Below, piece by piece: positions 22,879 to 29,972 of a stretch of DNA of 30,901 nt (its first letter is position 1; each line of letters starts with the position of its first letter). This DNA comes from Candidatus Heimdallarchaeota archaeon LC_2 (GTDB lineage: Archaea; Asgardarchaeota; Heimdallarchaeia; Heimdallarchaeales; Kariarchaeaceae). The stretch spans positions 1 to 30,901 of the forward strand of contig MDVR01000038.1 in NCBI GenBank assembly GCA_001940725.1, given 5' to 3'. The position numbers were made by a program, and so were the translations under genes. Below the pieces are notes generated by a model. That model saw only the letters and a program-made list of their open reading frames with translations, had not been told where the DNA came from and searched no databases.

Positions 22879-24957
22879 TCACCAAATCAAGTTACCAACG
22901 AATAATGCGACCAAAGCAACGCCATATGCAAGAACTATACTCATAGTTACGGAGATATATGCCCATTTTGAACCAATCTCTTGTTTGATTGCAAAAAATG
23001 TACCAATACATGGTGTGTACAATAATATGAAGAACAAATAAGCAAGACCACTTGCAAGTGAAAACTGACTTGCAATAATTAATTCAAGTGATGAAGCATT
23101 TCCTTCAACACCATAGATCAAGCCAAATGAGCTTATGACTATTTCTTTTGCAATAAAACCAAAAATTAATGACACAATTAGCCGACTGTCCCATCCAAAT
23201 ACACCAAAAAATGGTTGAAATAAATCGCCAATCCTAAAGATCCATGTTTCCTTTAGTAAATCCGAATTATCGAGAGCATCCGGACCGATGTATCCAGATG
23301 GGCCTGTAATTGAAAGACCCCACATTATAATTAATCCAATTGCCATCCAACTTGCCGCGTTTTCAACAAATTTGCGAACCTGTAAATATACTCTAGCTAA
23401 AGTCGTTCTTAAGGTGGGTAATGTCAGCTCAGGCAATTCCATTAGTAAATATGCAGTTTCCCCTTTGAGAATAGTCTTACGCAAAATATAAAGAATAGTA
23501 ATGGCGATAATAATACCTGAAAAGTACAGTAATGAGATTATTAAACCAGCATTATCTGGAAATAATGCACCTGTAATTATTACATATACTGGTAGTCTCG
23601 CTGAACATGACATAAATGGATTAACTAATATCATTGCTGTACGTTCATTCATATCTCGGGTCGATTTGGTTGCCATTATGGCAGGTACATTACATCCAAA
23701 ACCTAGAAGCATTGGGGCAATTGATGTTCCACTAACACCAATTTTATTTAAGAAGCGATCCGTTACAAATACTACTCTTGACAAATACCCCGTATGTTCC
23801 ATAATTCCTATGAAGAAAAATAAGAATGTAATTTGAGGAATAAATACTAAAATGAAACCAATACCCCCTATTAAAGCATCAGCAAAAAATGAAGCAACTA
23901 ATTTATTACCAATAGTATTTTTGGTGAATTCAGCTAAGTTTTTAGAATAATTGGCAATTATATCTGAAATTGGTGCTGAAAAATCAAACGTTACCTTGAA
24001 TACAGTCCACATAAGTAAAACAAATATTGGCAACCCCAATTTCGGTTCCAACAAGACTTTATCAATTTTTTCTGAAATTGTGTTAAAGCTATGCGTCATG
24101 AGGGAAAGATCGCAACACCCAGACAAAATATTAGTAATTGTCTCATAATGGTAATTAATCAAGTCCATTGAGGTTTTTCTTCGATCAAGTTTATATTCAA
24201 TTATTACATTTTGAGTTTTATTTACAATCCAAAATGGCCAAAGTGTCTCAGATGCTCTAGTATTCATTAAAACAGAAATAACAATCCATCTGACAGGAAC
24301 TGTTTCTAGAATATTTTCAGTATAAAGTACAACTGTATTTTCTAATTCATCAACTATATTGTCAATCAAATCCTGATATTGATTTAAGTGAGTAGAAGGA
24401 TATTGTGGAATAATTGTTCTCTCTGATGTAAGTTCGGTGATCTTCTTCACTAATATCTTAATGTCAGATTTATCTTGAGAAGAAATCATAATTACTGGAA
24501 TTCCTAATTTTTCGGATAATTTCTTAACATCAATACTAACCCCGTTTCTCTCGATTTTATCCTTAAATGTCAAAACCAAAATCATATTTTGTTGCATTTC
24601 ACGAAGTTGTAAAGTTAAAAATAGGTTTCTTTCCAATTTTCGTGCATCTACAATATTGATAATTAAATCATGTGGGTGATTAATTATGAAGTTATGAGCC
24701 ACATTTTCTTCATAGTTACTTGAATTAAATCCGTAGATGCCAGGAAGATCATGAACGTGTATTGTTTTTTCTAAAAAATTGTATTGGCCTGATTTATGAG
24801 TTAAAGTGATACCAGGAAAATTAGCGATCTTTTGTCGTGAACCAGTAAGGTTGTTAAATATGAGGGATTTTCCAACATTTGGATTACCTACCAAAAGTAC
24901 ATTGACAGAATTGACCTTATTTGATGATTTAGCTTTAAGTACAGACAAAGTTATCAC
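22879..24957 (-). CDS. feoB: Ferrous iron transporter FeoB
   Basis: The inner-membrane Fe(II) permease with an N-terminal G-domain. 692 residues. G1 is GNPNVGKS, the switch region includes NFPGITL, G3 is DLPGIYG and G5 resembles SSQD. The membrane part has two gate-type core repeats, with GFGCNVPAIMATKS and FMSCSARLPVYV, then several hydrophobic spans and TPCIGTFFAIKQEIGSKWAY. The G4 segment reads LTFKD where FeoB normally has LNMMD or similar, so the guanine-selecting Asn is replaced by Thr. The GTG start shares its G with the TAG stop of feoA, giving translational coupling. Fe(II) uptake would feed the iron enzymes nearby (3-hydroxyanthranilate dioxygenase, the DOHH-like pair). Confidence 0.95.
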   Translation of the reverse strand: MITLSVLKAKSSNKVNSVNVLLVGNPNVGKSLIFNNLTGSRQKIANFPGITLTHKSGQYNFLEKTIHVHDLPGIYGFNSSNYEENVAHNFIINHPHDLIINIVDARKLERNLFLTLQLREMQQNMILVLTFKDKIERNGVSIDVKKLSEKLGIPVIMISSQDKSDIKILVKKITELTSERTIIPQYPSTHLNQYQDLIDNIVDELENTVVLYTENILETVPVRWIVISVLMNTRASETLWPFWIVNKTQNVIIEYKLDRRKTSMDLINYHYETITNILSGCCDLSLMTHSFNTISEKIDKVLLEPKLGLPIFVLLMWTVFKVTFDFSAPISDIIANYSKNLAEFTKNTIGNKLVASFFADALIGGIGFILVFIPQITFLFFFIGIMEHTGYLSRVVFVTDRFLNKIGVSGTSIAPMLLGFGCNVPAIMATKSTRDMNERTAMILVNPFMSCSARLPVYVIITGALFPDNAGLIISLLYFSGIIIAITILYILRKTILKGETAYLLMELPELTLPTLRTTLARVYLQVRKFVENAASWMAIGLIIMWGLSITGPSGYIGPDALDNSDLLKETWIFRIGDLFQPFFGVFGWDSRLIVSLIFGFIAKEIVISSFGLIYGVEGNASSLELIIASQFSLASGLAYLFFILLYTPCIGTFFAIKQEIGSKWAYISVTMSIVLAYGVALVALFVGNLIW

Positions 24958-25241
24958 TATAATATGACATAAATTCCTTCAGCAAGTTTTCTTGAAATCA
25001 TTAGCCTGACATTTTTGGTTTCAATAATGAGAGGATTTTTTCCATCGTTACGAATAATCTTTATCTCAATATTAGGTATGAAACCCATTTCTGCAATTCT
25101 AATAGATTCATTTGTCTCTTCAAATGCGTCACTAAATTTAACAATTTGATTTTTAGGAACATCAGTTAATTTCCTAATTTTCAAATTTTCAGGTAAATAT
25201 TCCAATGTGTCCGAAAGTTCGGTTGTCCAAACAAGGCTCAT
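24957..25241 (-). CDS. feoA: FeoA-domain protein
   Basis: A small SH3-like beta-barrel protein required for FeoB-dependent iron uptake. From the ATG at 25241 it is 94 residues; TTG at 25301 would add 20 but would start on the far side of a palindrome that looks like the promoter/operator. The fold is recognisable from IRKLTDVPKNQIVKF, IRIAEMGFIPNIEIKIIRNDGKNPLIIE and VRLMISRKLAEGIYV. It overlaps feoB by one base. The N-terminal extension of about 20 residues (MSLVWTTELSDTLEYL) is longer than in minimal FeoA. Confidence 0.88.
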   Translation of the reverse strand: MSLVWTTELSDTLEYLPENLKIRKLTDVPKNQIVKFSDAFEETNESIRIAEMGFIPNIEIKIIRNDGKNPLIIETKNVRLMISRKLAEGIYVIL

Positions 25242-25248
25242 ACTCGTT

Positions 25249-25281
25249 AAGTAAAATATACATTTGATAGTATATTTACTT
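25249..25281 (-). promoter_or_regulatory. Long inverted repeat over the feoA promoter, candidate iron-regulator operator
   Basis: AAGTAAAATATAC (25249-25261) is the reverse complement of GTATATTTACTT (25270-25281), apart from one extra A, with an 8-bp spacer. The element ends 8 bp before the feoA ATG and includes TATA-like sequence, so a bound repressor would block transcription. It resembles the dyad operators of DtxR/MntR-like metal regulators in arrangement, not in exact sequence. A smaller dyad, TTCGG-ATAA-CCGAA, lies further upstream at 25333-25346. Confidence 0.5.
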
Positions 25282-25444
25282 GATTGTGTTTTACTTGCCA
25301 AATGATAAGTTCAAACAAGGAATTAACATTACTTCGGATAACCGAACAATATCTAAAATAGTTGAAATATTATAGCAAATATATTATTAAATCGATTATT
25401 AATTTACCCCAAAATTTAATGTTTTCGAATCCCATGTGTTGAAA

Positions 25445-26209
25445 TTACATTGAATTTATACCTTCATCATGATCATAATGGAATTTTTTAAATTCCATCC
25501 TATCCACCCATTCAAATCCATCTTCCAAGGTTATAACTACCGATTCAATTGGATATGCAACAGTAAATGTGACCATAAATTTTTGAAATTCAATTAAAAA
25601 TTGCATTAAATTTCTTGCAAGTTCTAATGCATCGTGGATCGTCAAAATATCAAATGGTTTAAGCAAATTCTCTTTCTTAGCCGCGCGAATAACTAATTGT
25701 ACAAATTCAAAATCCCCAAAATAATCAATTCCAAAGTGTGGTGGATCGAAAGTATCATCTGATTCAACCAGTTCAATTAATTCACCCTCCTTTTCATTTC
25801 TAAAAAAAATCAAACGATGAACAAAAGGAATGTTCTTTTCGAATCCTATTATCCCTATTGATAGGATTAATCTGCCCTTTTCCCAGTTTTTTACTAGTGG
25901 TTCGGTTTTAATTTCTTTCATAAATTTGGTCCTAATTTTTTCCACACAATAATCGAATCCCTCATTGGAATCTGGATTATCATCTGGGATACGGTCCACA
26001 ATTTGATTAATTGTTTTCCCGTTAAGAAATGAAAGCCCTGCATGTATAACCGCAAAATTTTCTATTTTTGAGATTTTTCGGCGGTTATAGATATGATATT
26101 CTACTGAAGTCATTTCTCCATACATTTCAACTTCAGTATTAGCTGTTGTAACGGTATCACTAACAACCGCAATACCTTCACGAGTACGTACTATCAAAAC
26201 AAGGGTCAT
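25445..26209 (-). CDS. Divergent proteasome-beta-like Ntn hydrolase
   Basis: A 254-residue protein whose N-terminus, TLVLIVRTREGIAVVSDTVTT after Met, follows the 20S proteasome beta-subunit start. If Met is removed, Thr becomes residue 1 and Asp falls exactly at position 17. The Lys33 equivalent is probably in RRKISKIENFAVIHAG, after an insertion of about 11 residues. There is thus no long propeptide. The C-terminal half (HFGIDYFGDFEFVQLVIRAA, EFQKFMVTF, ESVVITLEDG) fits the alpha/beta sandwich only loosely. It is not an ordinary archaeal PsmB, and it stands alone with no alpha subunit or ATPase nearby. Peptidase or self-standing hydrolase activity is inferred; the triad placement is what can be seen. 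Confidence 0.6.
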   Translation of the reverse strand: MTLVLIVRTREGIAVVSDTVTTANTEVEMYGEMTSVEYHIYNRRKISKIENFAVIHAGLSFLNGKTINQIVDRIPDDNPDSNEGFDYCVEKIRTKFMKEIKTEPLVKNWEKGRLILSIGIIGFEKNIPFVHRLIFFRNEKEGELIELVESDDTFDPPHFGIDYFGDFEFVQLVIRAAKKENLLKPFDILTIHDALELARNLMQFLIEFQKFMVTFTVAYPIESVVITLEDGFEWVDRMEFKKFHYDHDEGINSM

Positions 26210-26358
26210 ATTTTTTTAATTTGAGGTCATATATATATAATGTGTGGAGGTTAAAACTGATTAACAAGTTTTAATTAGACTAATCGCTTGAAATTTTGAT
26301 GATTAAGTATGAAAATTGACTTTCCTTTGTTTATAAAATCAAATACCTATAAGACTTT

Positions 26359-26625
26359 ATGAACCTTCGACTTGCAATATCTGAACAACCTTTGATCTTA
26401 ATCTTAATGGTCCTTCTAATGAATCAAGAATTAAAATTTTCAACAATTAAGATAACTACCGGATTAACAGTTGAAGAAACAAGACATGGAATAAAACAAT
26501 TAATCAAAGAAGGATTAATTGAGAAGATAACACGTTCATCTTTAAATCCAACGTTTAGAATGATAAATCAAAATATCGCCAAATCATATCTGGAAAATAT
26601 TGCTAAGAGAAGGATTTTACATTAA
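26359..26625 (+). CDS. Small winged-helix DNA-binding protein
   Basis: An 88-residue protein that is little more than one winged helix: helix LILILMVLLMNQE, then STIKITTGLTVEETRHGIKQLIKEGLIEKI as helix-turn-helix plus recognition helix, and a short wing (NPTFRMIN), with a C-terminal helix. This is the build of MarR/ArsR-like archaeal regulators or replication/transcription accessory factors. It is divergent from the Ntn hydrolase (149 bp between starts) and overlaps the end of the interrupted hydrolase by 9 bp on the opposite strand. The regulated gene is unknown; the divergent neighbour is an obvious candidate. Confidence 0.7.
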   Translation: MNLRLAISEQPLILILMVLLMNQELKFSTIKITTGLTVEETRHGIKQLIKEGLIEKITRSSLNPTFRMINQNIAKSYLENIAKRRILH

Positions 26626-27534
26626 GAATTTAAATAGTACCTCTTGAAATTTTTTATTTCTCCACAACTCACTGTGCCCAACACCATTAATGGTGATGTA
26701 TTGGGTTTCAGATGGTAAAATTTTGCGTAATATTAATTGAATTGTTAAGGATGAATATATTCGATCTTTATCTCCGTGAGCAACTAGAAGTGGTATTTTT
26801 ATTTTTTTGAGATCCTGTCTTAAATCTCTGACAAACATATGAGGAGACCTGAGATGAGCATACGAAGTAATCAGAGATGATAGAAGAAACGGAAATTTAT
26901 AAAGAAAGGCAAGCGTATCTCTAGTCCCGATTTTGATATCTACCCCAAAAGACTCTAATATAACTGAATTTGGCTGATATTGATCATCGATATCTGCTAG
27001 GGCATAGATTGTAGCATAAGAGCCCATTGAGGTGGATAAAATATGCACCTGTTTCCACTCTCTTTTAGCCCATTTTAATACTGAAATGAGGTCTAATTTC
27101 TCATAGAATCCGGCTGAAATGGGTAATGAGAGAGAACTTTGACCGTGATTGCGGAAATCCACAGCAATAAAATCAAATTTATTTTCTGTCAGTATGTGTG
27201 AATATTTCATTAATGATCTTCTCGAAGAACTAAGATATCCATGAACCAATATTACGCATCTTTCAAATTTTCTAGTGTATTTTATTGAGATTTTCTTTGC
27301 ATCTGAAGTTCATATGTAACCCTGTTTTATATCCAGACCATTTAGTGGAATATTATATCTACCAACACGATGAAGAATCTTCATTAATTCTCCTAAGATG
27401 ATCACTGGTATAATTAAAATAAAGAAAAAAAGTTCTAACTCATTTTTTGAGTACTTTCTTTGATAATCTTTCATAGTCCGTAAATCCAAAATTAGGAAAA
27501 TAGAATGTTGCTTCTTTTTCCGATATATCACCAC
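26617..27534 (-). pseudogene. Membrane-anchored alpha/beta hydrolase interrupted by one in-frame TGA
   Basis: Two open stretches in the same frame are separated by a single TGA (27310-27312, read on the minus strand). The first (GTG at 27534) encodes a basic start, one membrane span (LELFFFILIIPVIILGELMKI) and RVGRYNIPLNG. The second begins TSDAKKISIKYTRKFERCVI before the oxyanion motif LVHGYLSSS, then VDFRNHGQSS, the nucleophile in STSMGSY, the acid in AHGDKD and the base in GVGHSELW. Starting at the TTG (27249) would drop the core strands before the HG motif, and no usable start lies between, so the natural gene spans both. A nonsense mutation or base error is likely; readthrough or selenocysteine insertion cannot be excluded. 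About 230 bp upstream (27535-27764) shows no feature. Confidence 0.7.
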
Positions 27535-27764
27535 TCATTATTTCTACGATAAAGGCTACTTTGTTGAAAATCTAATTTGTCGTAAAATAATGAAATTTTC
27601 TTATTGCTGGTACCAATGGTATTTACAGATACTAAACTATCTAAATCATCAAATTTTGTTTTAGGAAGATCCTCTAAAAAATTATAAAACAAATACGACT
27701 TCTATCGAGCAAATTAAATTTGTTTCTTTCTGTTAATTCATATTGTATCAGGATTAACATTCAA

Positions 27765-28136
27765 TCAAGATCTTTTTGCCCATTCGAATATTTCTATTGG
27801 ATTACCTGAAGGATCCTCAATCAATACCTGGCTACCCCCAACACCTGACAAAACTTCATTCAGAAAGACAACACCCTCAGATTTTAGTCTATCAACGGTC
27901 TCATTAATGTTTTCAACCACAACCACGATTCGGTTCCAACCTCCAGGAACGGGTTTATCTCCATTTGGCATTGGCATGGCTCCGGTAGTTTCAGGTCCAC
28001 TGACCCATATTTCGAGATCGTCCTTAGTTATCATTGCAAAGCGACCGAAATTTTTCTTAAGTTCAAATCCCAGCAAACTGGTATAAAATTTCACACTTTT
28101 TTCCACATCGAAAACTAAATATCTCACAAATGCCAT
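27765..28136 (-). CDS. VOC-superfamily (glyoxalase/dioxygenase-fold) protein
   Basis: A 123-residue single vicinal-oxygen-chelate module pair: VRYLVFDVEKSVKFYTSLLGFELKK at the start, a loop GAMPMPNGDKPVPGGWNRIVVVV, then VDRLKSEGVVFLNE and the C-terminal DPSGNPIEIFEW, whose Glu is the usual metal ligand. The usual first-strand His is not present (VRYLVF), so metal binding may be altered. The fold serves glyoxalases, dioxygenases and resistance proteins; the specific role is unknown. The ATG at 28136 is clear. Confidence 0.8.
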   Translation of the reverse strand: MAFVRYLVFDVEKSVKFYTSLLGFELKKNFGRFAMITKDDLEIWVSGPETTGAMPMPNGDKPVPGGWNRIVVVVENINETVDRLKSEGVVFLNEVLSGVGGSQVLIEDPSGNPIEIFEWAKRS

Positions 28137-28465
28137 TAATCAGAGTTTACCTATTTTTATATATATTAATTGTTTGTCGAAAAGAAAAAAACGATATGAT
28201 CAACGCTTAAATTAAAGGCTATCAAGCTTTGAATGTATTGATGACCTCGTAATGGTATTTTTTCTTAAGTGATAGTGTGCAAATACAAAGTAGTTTATTC
28301 AAAGTTTAATCAATTTAGAAAATATATTTCGTTATTTCATAGGTTAGTTTCAAAAGCAATGATCGATCAATATATTGGTTTCAACCAAGTTTAATTTTTG
28401 TTTGCTTTATTATTGTTAAAAGAATGTACAAAGTTAGGTTCTAATGATTAATAGTAAATGAAAAA
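28137..28465. other. Intergenic stretch without a recognisable gene
   Basis: This 329-bp AT-rich gap between the VOC gene and tRNA-Trp contains no ORF worth calling. A 14-bp palindrome TTGGTT-TC-AACCAA at 28375-28388 and a GATCGATC at about 28361 are the only ordered sequences I see. Confidence 0.6.
28461..28465 (-). terminator. T-run after tRNA-Trp
   Basis: On the minus strand five T residues follow the discriminator A directly, then more T-rich sequence, consistent with archaeal transcription termination. Confidence 0.45.
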
Positions 28466-28480
28466 TGGGAGCAGAGGGAT

Positions 28481-28509
28481 ACATTCAGCACAATTCGCAA
28501 ATTGAACTT
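28481..28509 (-). other. Noncanonical tRNA-Trp intron in the T-loop (after position 58)
   Basis: A 29-nt insert splits the T-loop between TTCAA and AT. It contains a hairpin CAATT-TGCG-AATTG. The exon bases TTCA can pair with TGAA near the intron's 3' end, with a three-A bulge at the 5' site and a 5-nt bulge at the 3' site, which resembles a relaxed bulge-helix-bulge motif for the archaeal splicing endonuclease. The exact boundary could move by a base or two. Confidence 0.7.
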
Positions 28510-28530
28510 TTGAACCCCCGACCGGCTGCT

Positions 28531-28559
28531 TTATACTATGTTCGCAAATGCAAACAAAT
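28531..28559 (-). other. Canonical tRNA-Trp intron (between positions 37 and 38)
   Basis: A 29-nt insert follows G37 of the anticodon loop. It folds into TGTTTGC-ATTT-GCGAACA (7 bp with one G-U). I could not draw a perfect bulge-helix-bulge around the splice sites. It is far shorter than the box C/D-carrying introns found in tRNA-Trp of some archaea. One A at either end makes the boundary ambiguous by one base. Confidence 0.8.
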
Positions 28560-28825
28560 CTGGAGGCAGCCGCGCTGCCGGGCTGCGCTACACTCCCGTT
28601 TAGTCTTTTGACTAATCCCTAATTAAGTGTTTTACTTTTATTGTTTTTGAAATTAATCAACATGATGTTATAAAAAAAGTCAACTTAAATGGTATCTATC
28701 CTTGAAAATTATCTAAATTCAAAAGATTAACCCACATACTATACAATACGATTTAATTAGAATATCTAAATTATTTATCTCCTGTTTCTATAATTATTTA
28801 ACTTAACTTTGGGGATTTATGAGCC

Positions 28826-29812
28826 ATGGACATTCTCATTATAGGAGGAACGAAATTCCTTGGAAGAGCTTTGGTTGATGCAATATTAAATAAAGGACAT
28901 AACTTGACCTTGTTCAATCGAGGCCACACCAGTCCCGAAATATATCAAAATATTGAACAAATCCATGGTGACAGAGATGGAGAAATTTCCGCTTTGGGAT
29001 CTAAAAAATGGGATGTCGTGATTGATACTTGCGGGTATGTACCCCGAGTGGTTAAACAGTCAGTTGATTTTCTTAAAGACAAAGTCAAAACCTATGTCTT
29101 TATCTCAACGATTTCTGTTTATACTGAAAATGAAGAGGTTAACAAGGATGAAAACGCTGAAATCATAGAATTAGAGGACAAAAACACTGAAGACATAATG
29201 GCTTCTGCTGAAAATTATGGTGGATTAAAATTTCTCTGTGAAGAAGAAGTGATCAATGGTTTTGATAACTCAATAATAATTCGCCCAGGATTAATTGTTG
29301 GACCTTATGATCCAACAAATCGTTTCACTTATTGGCCGGTGAGAATCAGAAAAGGTGGTAAGATACTTGTTAACAATGATGAGACATATCCAATTCAAAT
29401 AATTGATGTTAGAGACTTAGCAAATTTTACACTACATTTGATTGAAAATCAAAATTCGGGTATATATAATGCCACAGGGCTTGATTATCAACTCACAATT
29501 AGTAAATTATTTGCGGTTTGCAAGCTTTTCACGGGCACAGATCTTGAATTTGTAAAAGTAAATGATCAATGGTTAATAGATAATGAAGTTCAACCGTGGA
29601 TGGAACTACCGCTTTGGATTCCATCAGAATCAGGAAAAGCCCTCATGCAGGTTAATATTGAAAAAGGAATTAAAAATGGCTTAACATTCAGATCTCTTAA
29701 AGAAACAGTAAGAGACACTTTGGACTGGTATGACGTAATCAACGGAGATGATCTAGATTGGCCTGCTGGGTTAAAATCAGAAAGAGAGGAAGAATTAATA
29801 AACAATATTTGA
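28826..29812 (+). CDS. Extended SDR: NAD-dependent epimerase/dehydratase-like reductase
   Basis: A 328-residue Rossmann enzyme of the extended SDR class. The cofactor motif is GGTKFLG at residues 7-13, the first strand-loop is TLFNRGHTSP, FISTISVY carries the catalytic Ser/Thr region, and Y131-x3-K135 (YGGLK) is the active-site pair. RPGLIVGPYDPTNRFTYW and the C-terminal DWPAGLKSEREEELI complete it. This set is characteristic of the bacterial 'NAD-dependent epimerase' group related to plant CSP41 and isoflavone-reductase-like enzymes, many of unknown substrate. It follows tRNA-Trp divergently after about 228 bp of otherwise featureless DNA. Confidence 0.82.
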   Translation: MDILIIGGTKFLGRALVDAILNKGHNLTLFNRGHTSPEIYQNIEQIHGDRDGEISALGSKKWDVVIDTCGYVPRVVKQSVDFLKDKVKTYVFISTISVYTENEEVNKDENAEIIELEDKNTEDIMASAENYGGLKFLCEEEVINGFDNSIIIRPGLIVGPYDPTNRFTYWPVRIRKGGKILVNNDETYPIQIIDVRDLANFTLHLIENQNSGIYNATGLDYQLTISKLFAVCKLFTGTDLEFVKVNDQWLIDNEVQPWMELPLWIPSESGKALMQVNIEKGIKNGLTFRSLKETVRDTLDWYDVINGDDLDWPAGLKSEREEELINNI

Positions 29813-29972
29813 ACTATTCAAGTGTTATTTATTACGCATAGCCGATGTTATATTGGTATATGTCCGACATTTGTTATATTATTATTTCTAAAATCATTTG
29901 GGGAGTTACATCCTTCAGAGTATCTTGATGTTTTCAGGTTTATATTGATCAATCGGTGGGTTAGAAATCCTT

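Larger units (their letters stand above)
28466..28597 (-). tRNA. tRNA-Trp (anticodon CCA) with two introns
   Basis: On the minus strand the gene reads acceptor GGGAGTG, bases TA, D-arm GCGC-AGCCCGGCA-GCGC, then anticodon stem GCTGC with loop CTCCAG. A 29-nt insert follows position 37, then A38 and GCAGC, which pairs perfectly. Variable loop CGGTC and T-stem GGGGG follow, then TTCAA, a second 29-nt insert, AT and CCCTC (one G-U). The acceptor closes as TGCTCCC with two G-U pairs and discriminator A. Removing both inserts gives a standard 74-nt tRNA; without removal the T-arm cannot form. No CCA is encoded. The loop CTCCAGA is the usual tRNA-Trp loop. Confidence 0.88.

Noticed and set aside
27310..27312. 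TGA as a selenocysteine codon
   Set aside because: Alpha/beta hydrolases are not known selenoproteins and I did not identify a SECIS-like element; kept only as a remote option.
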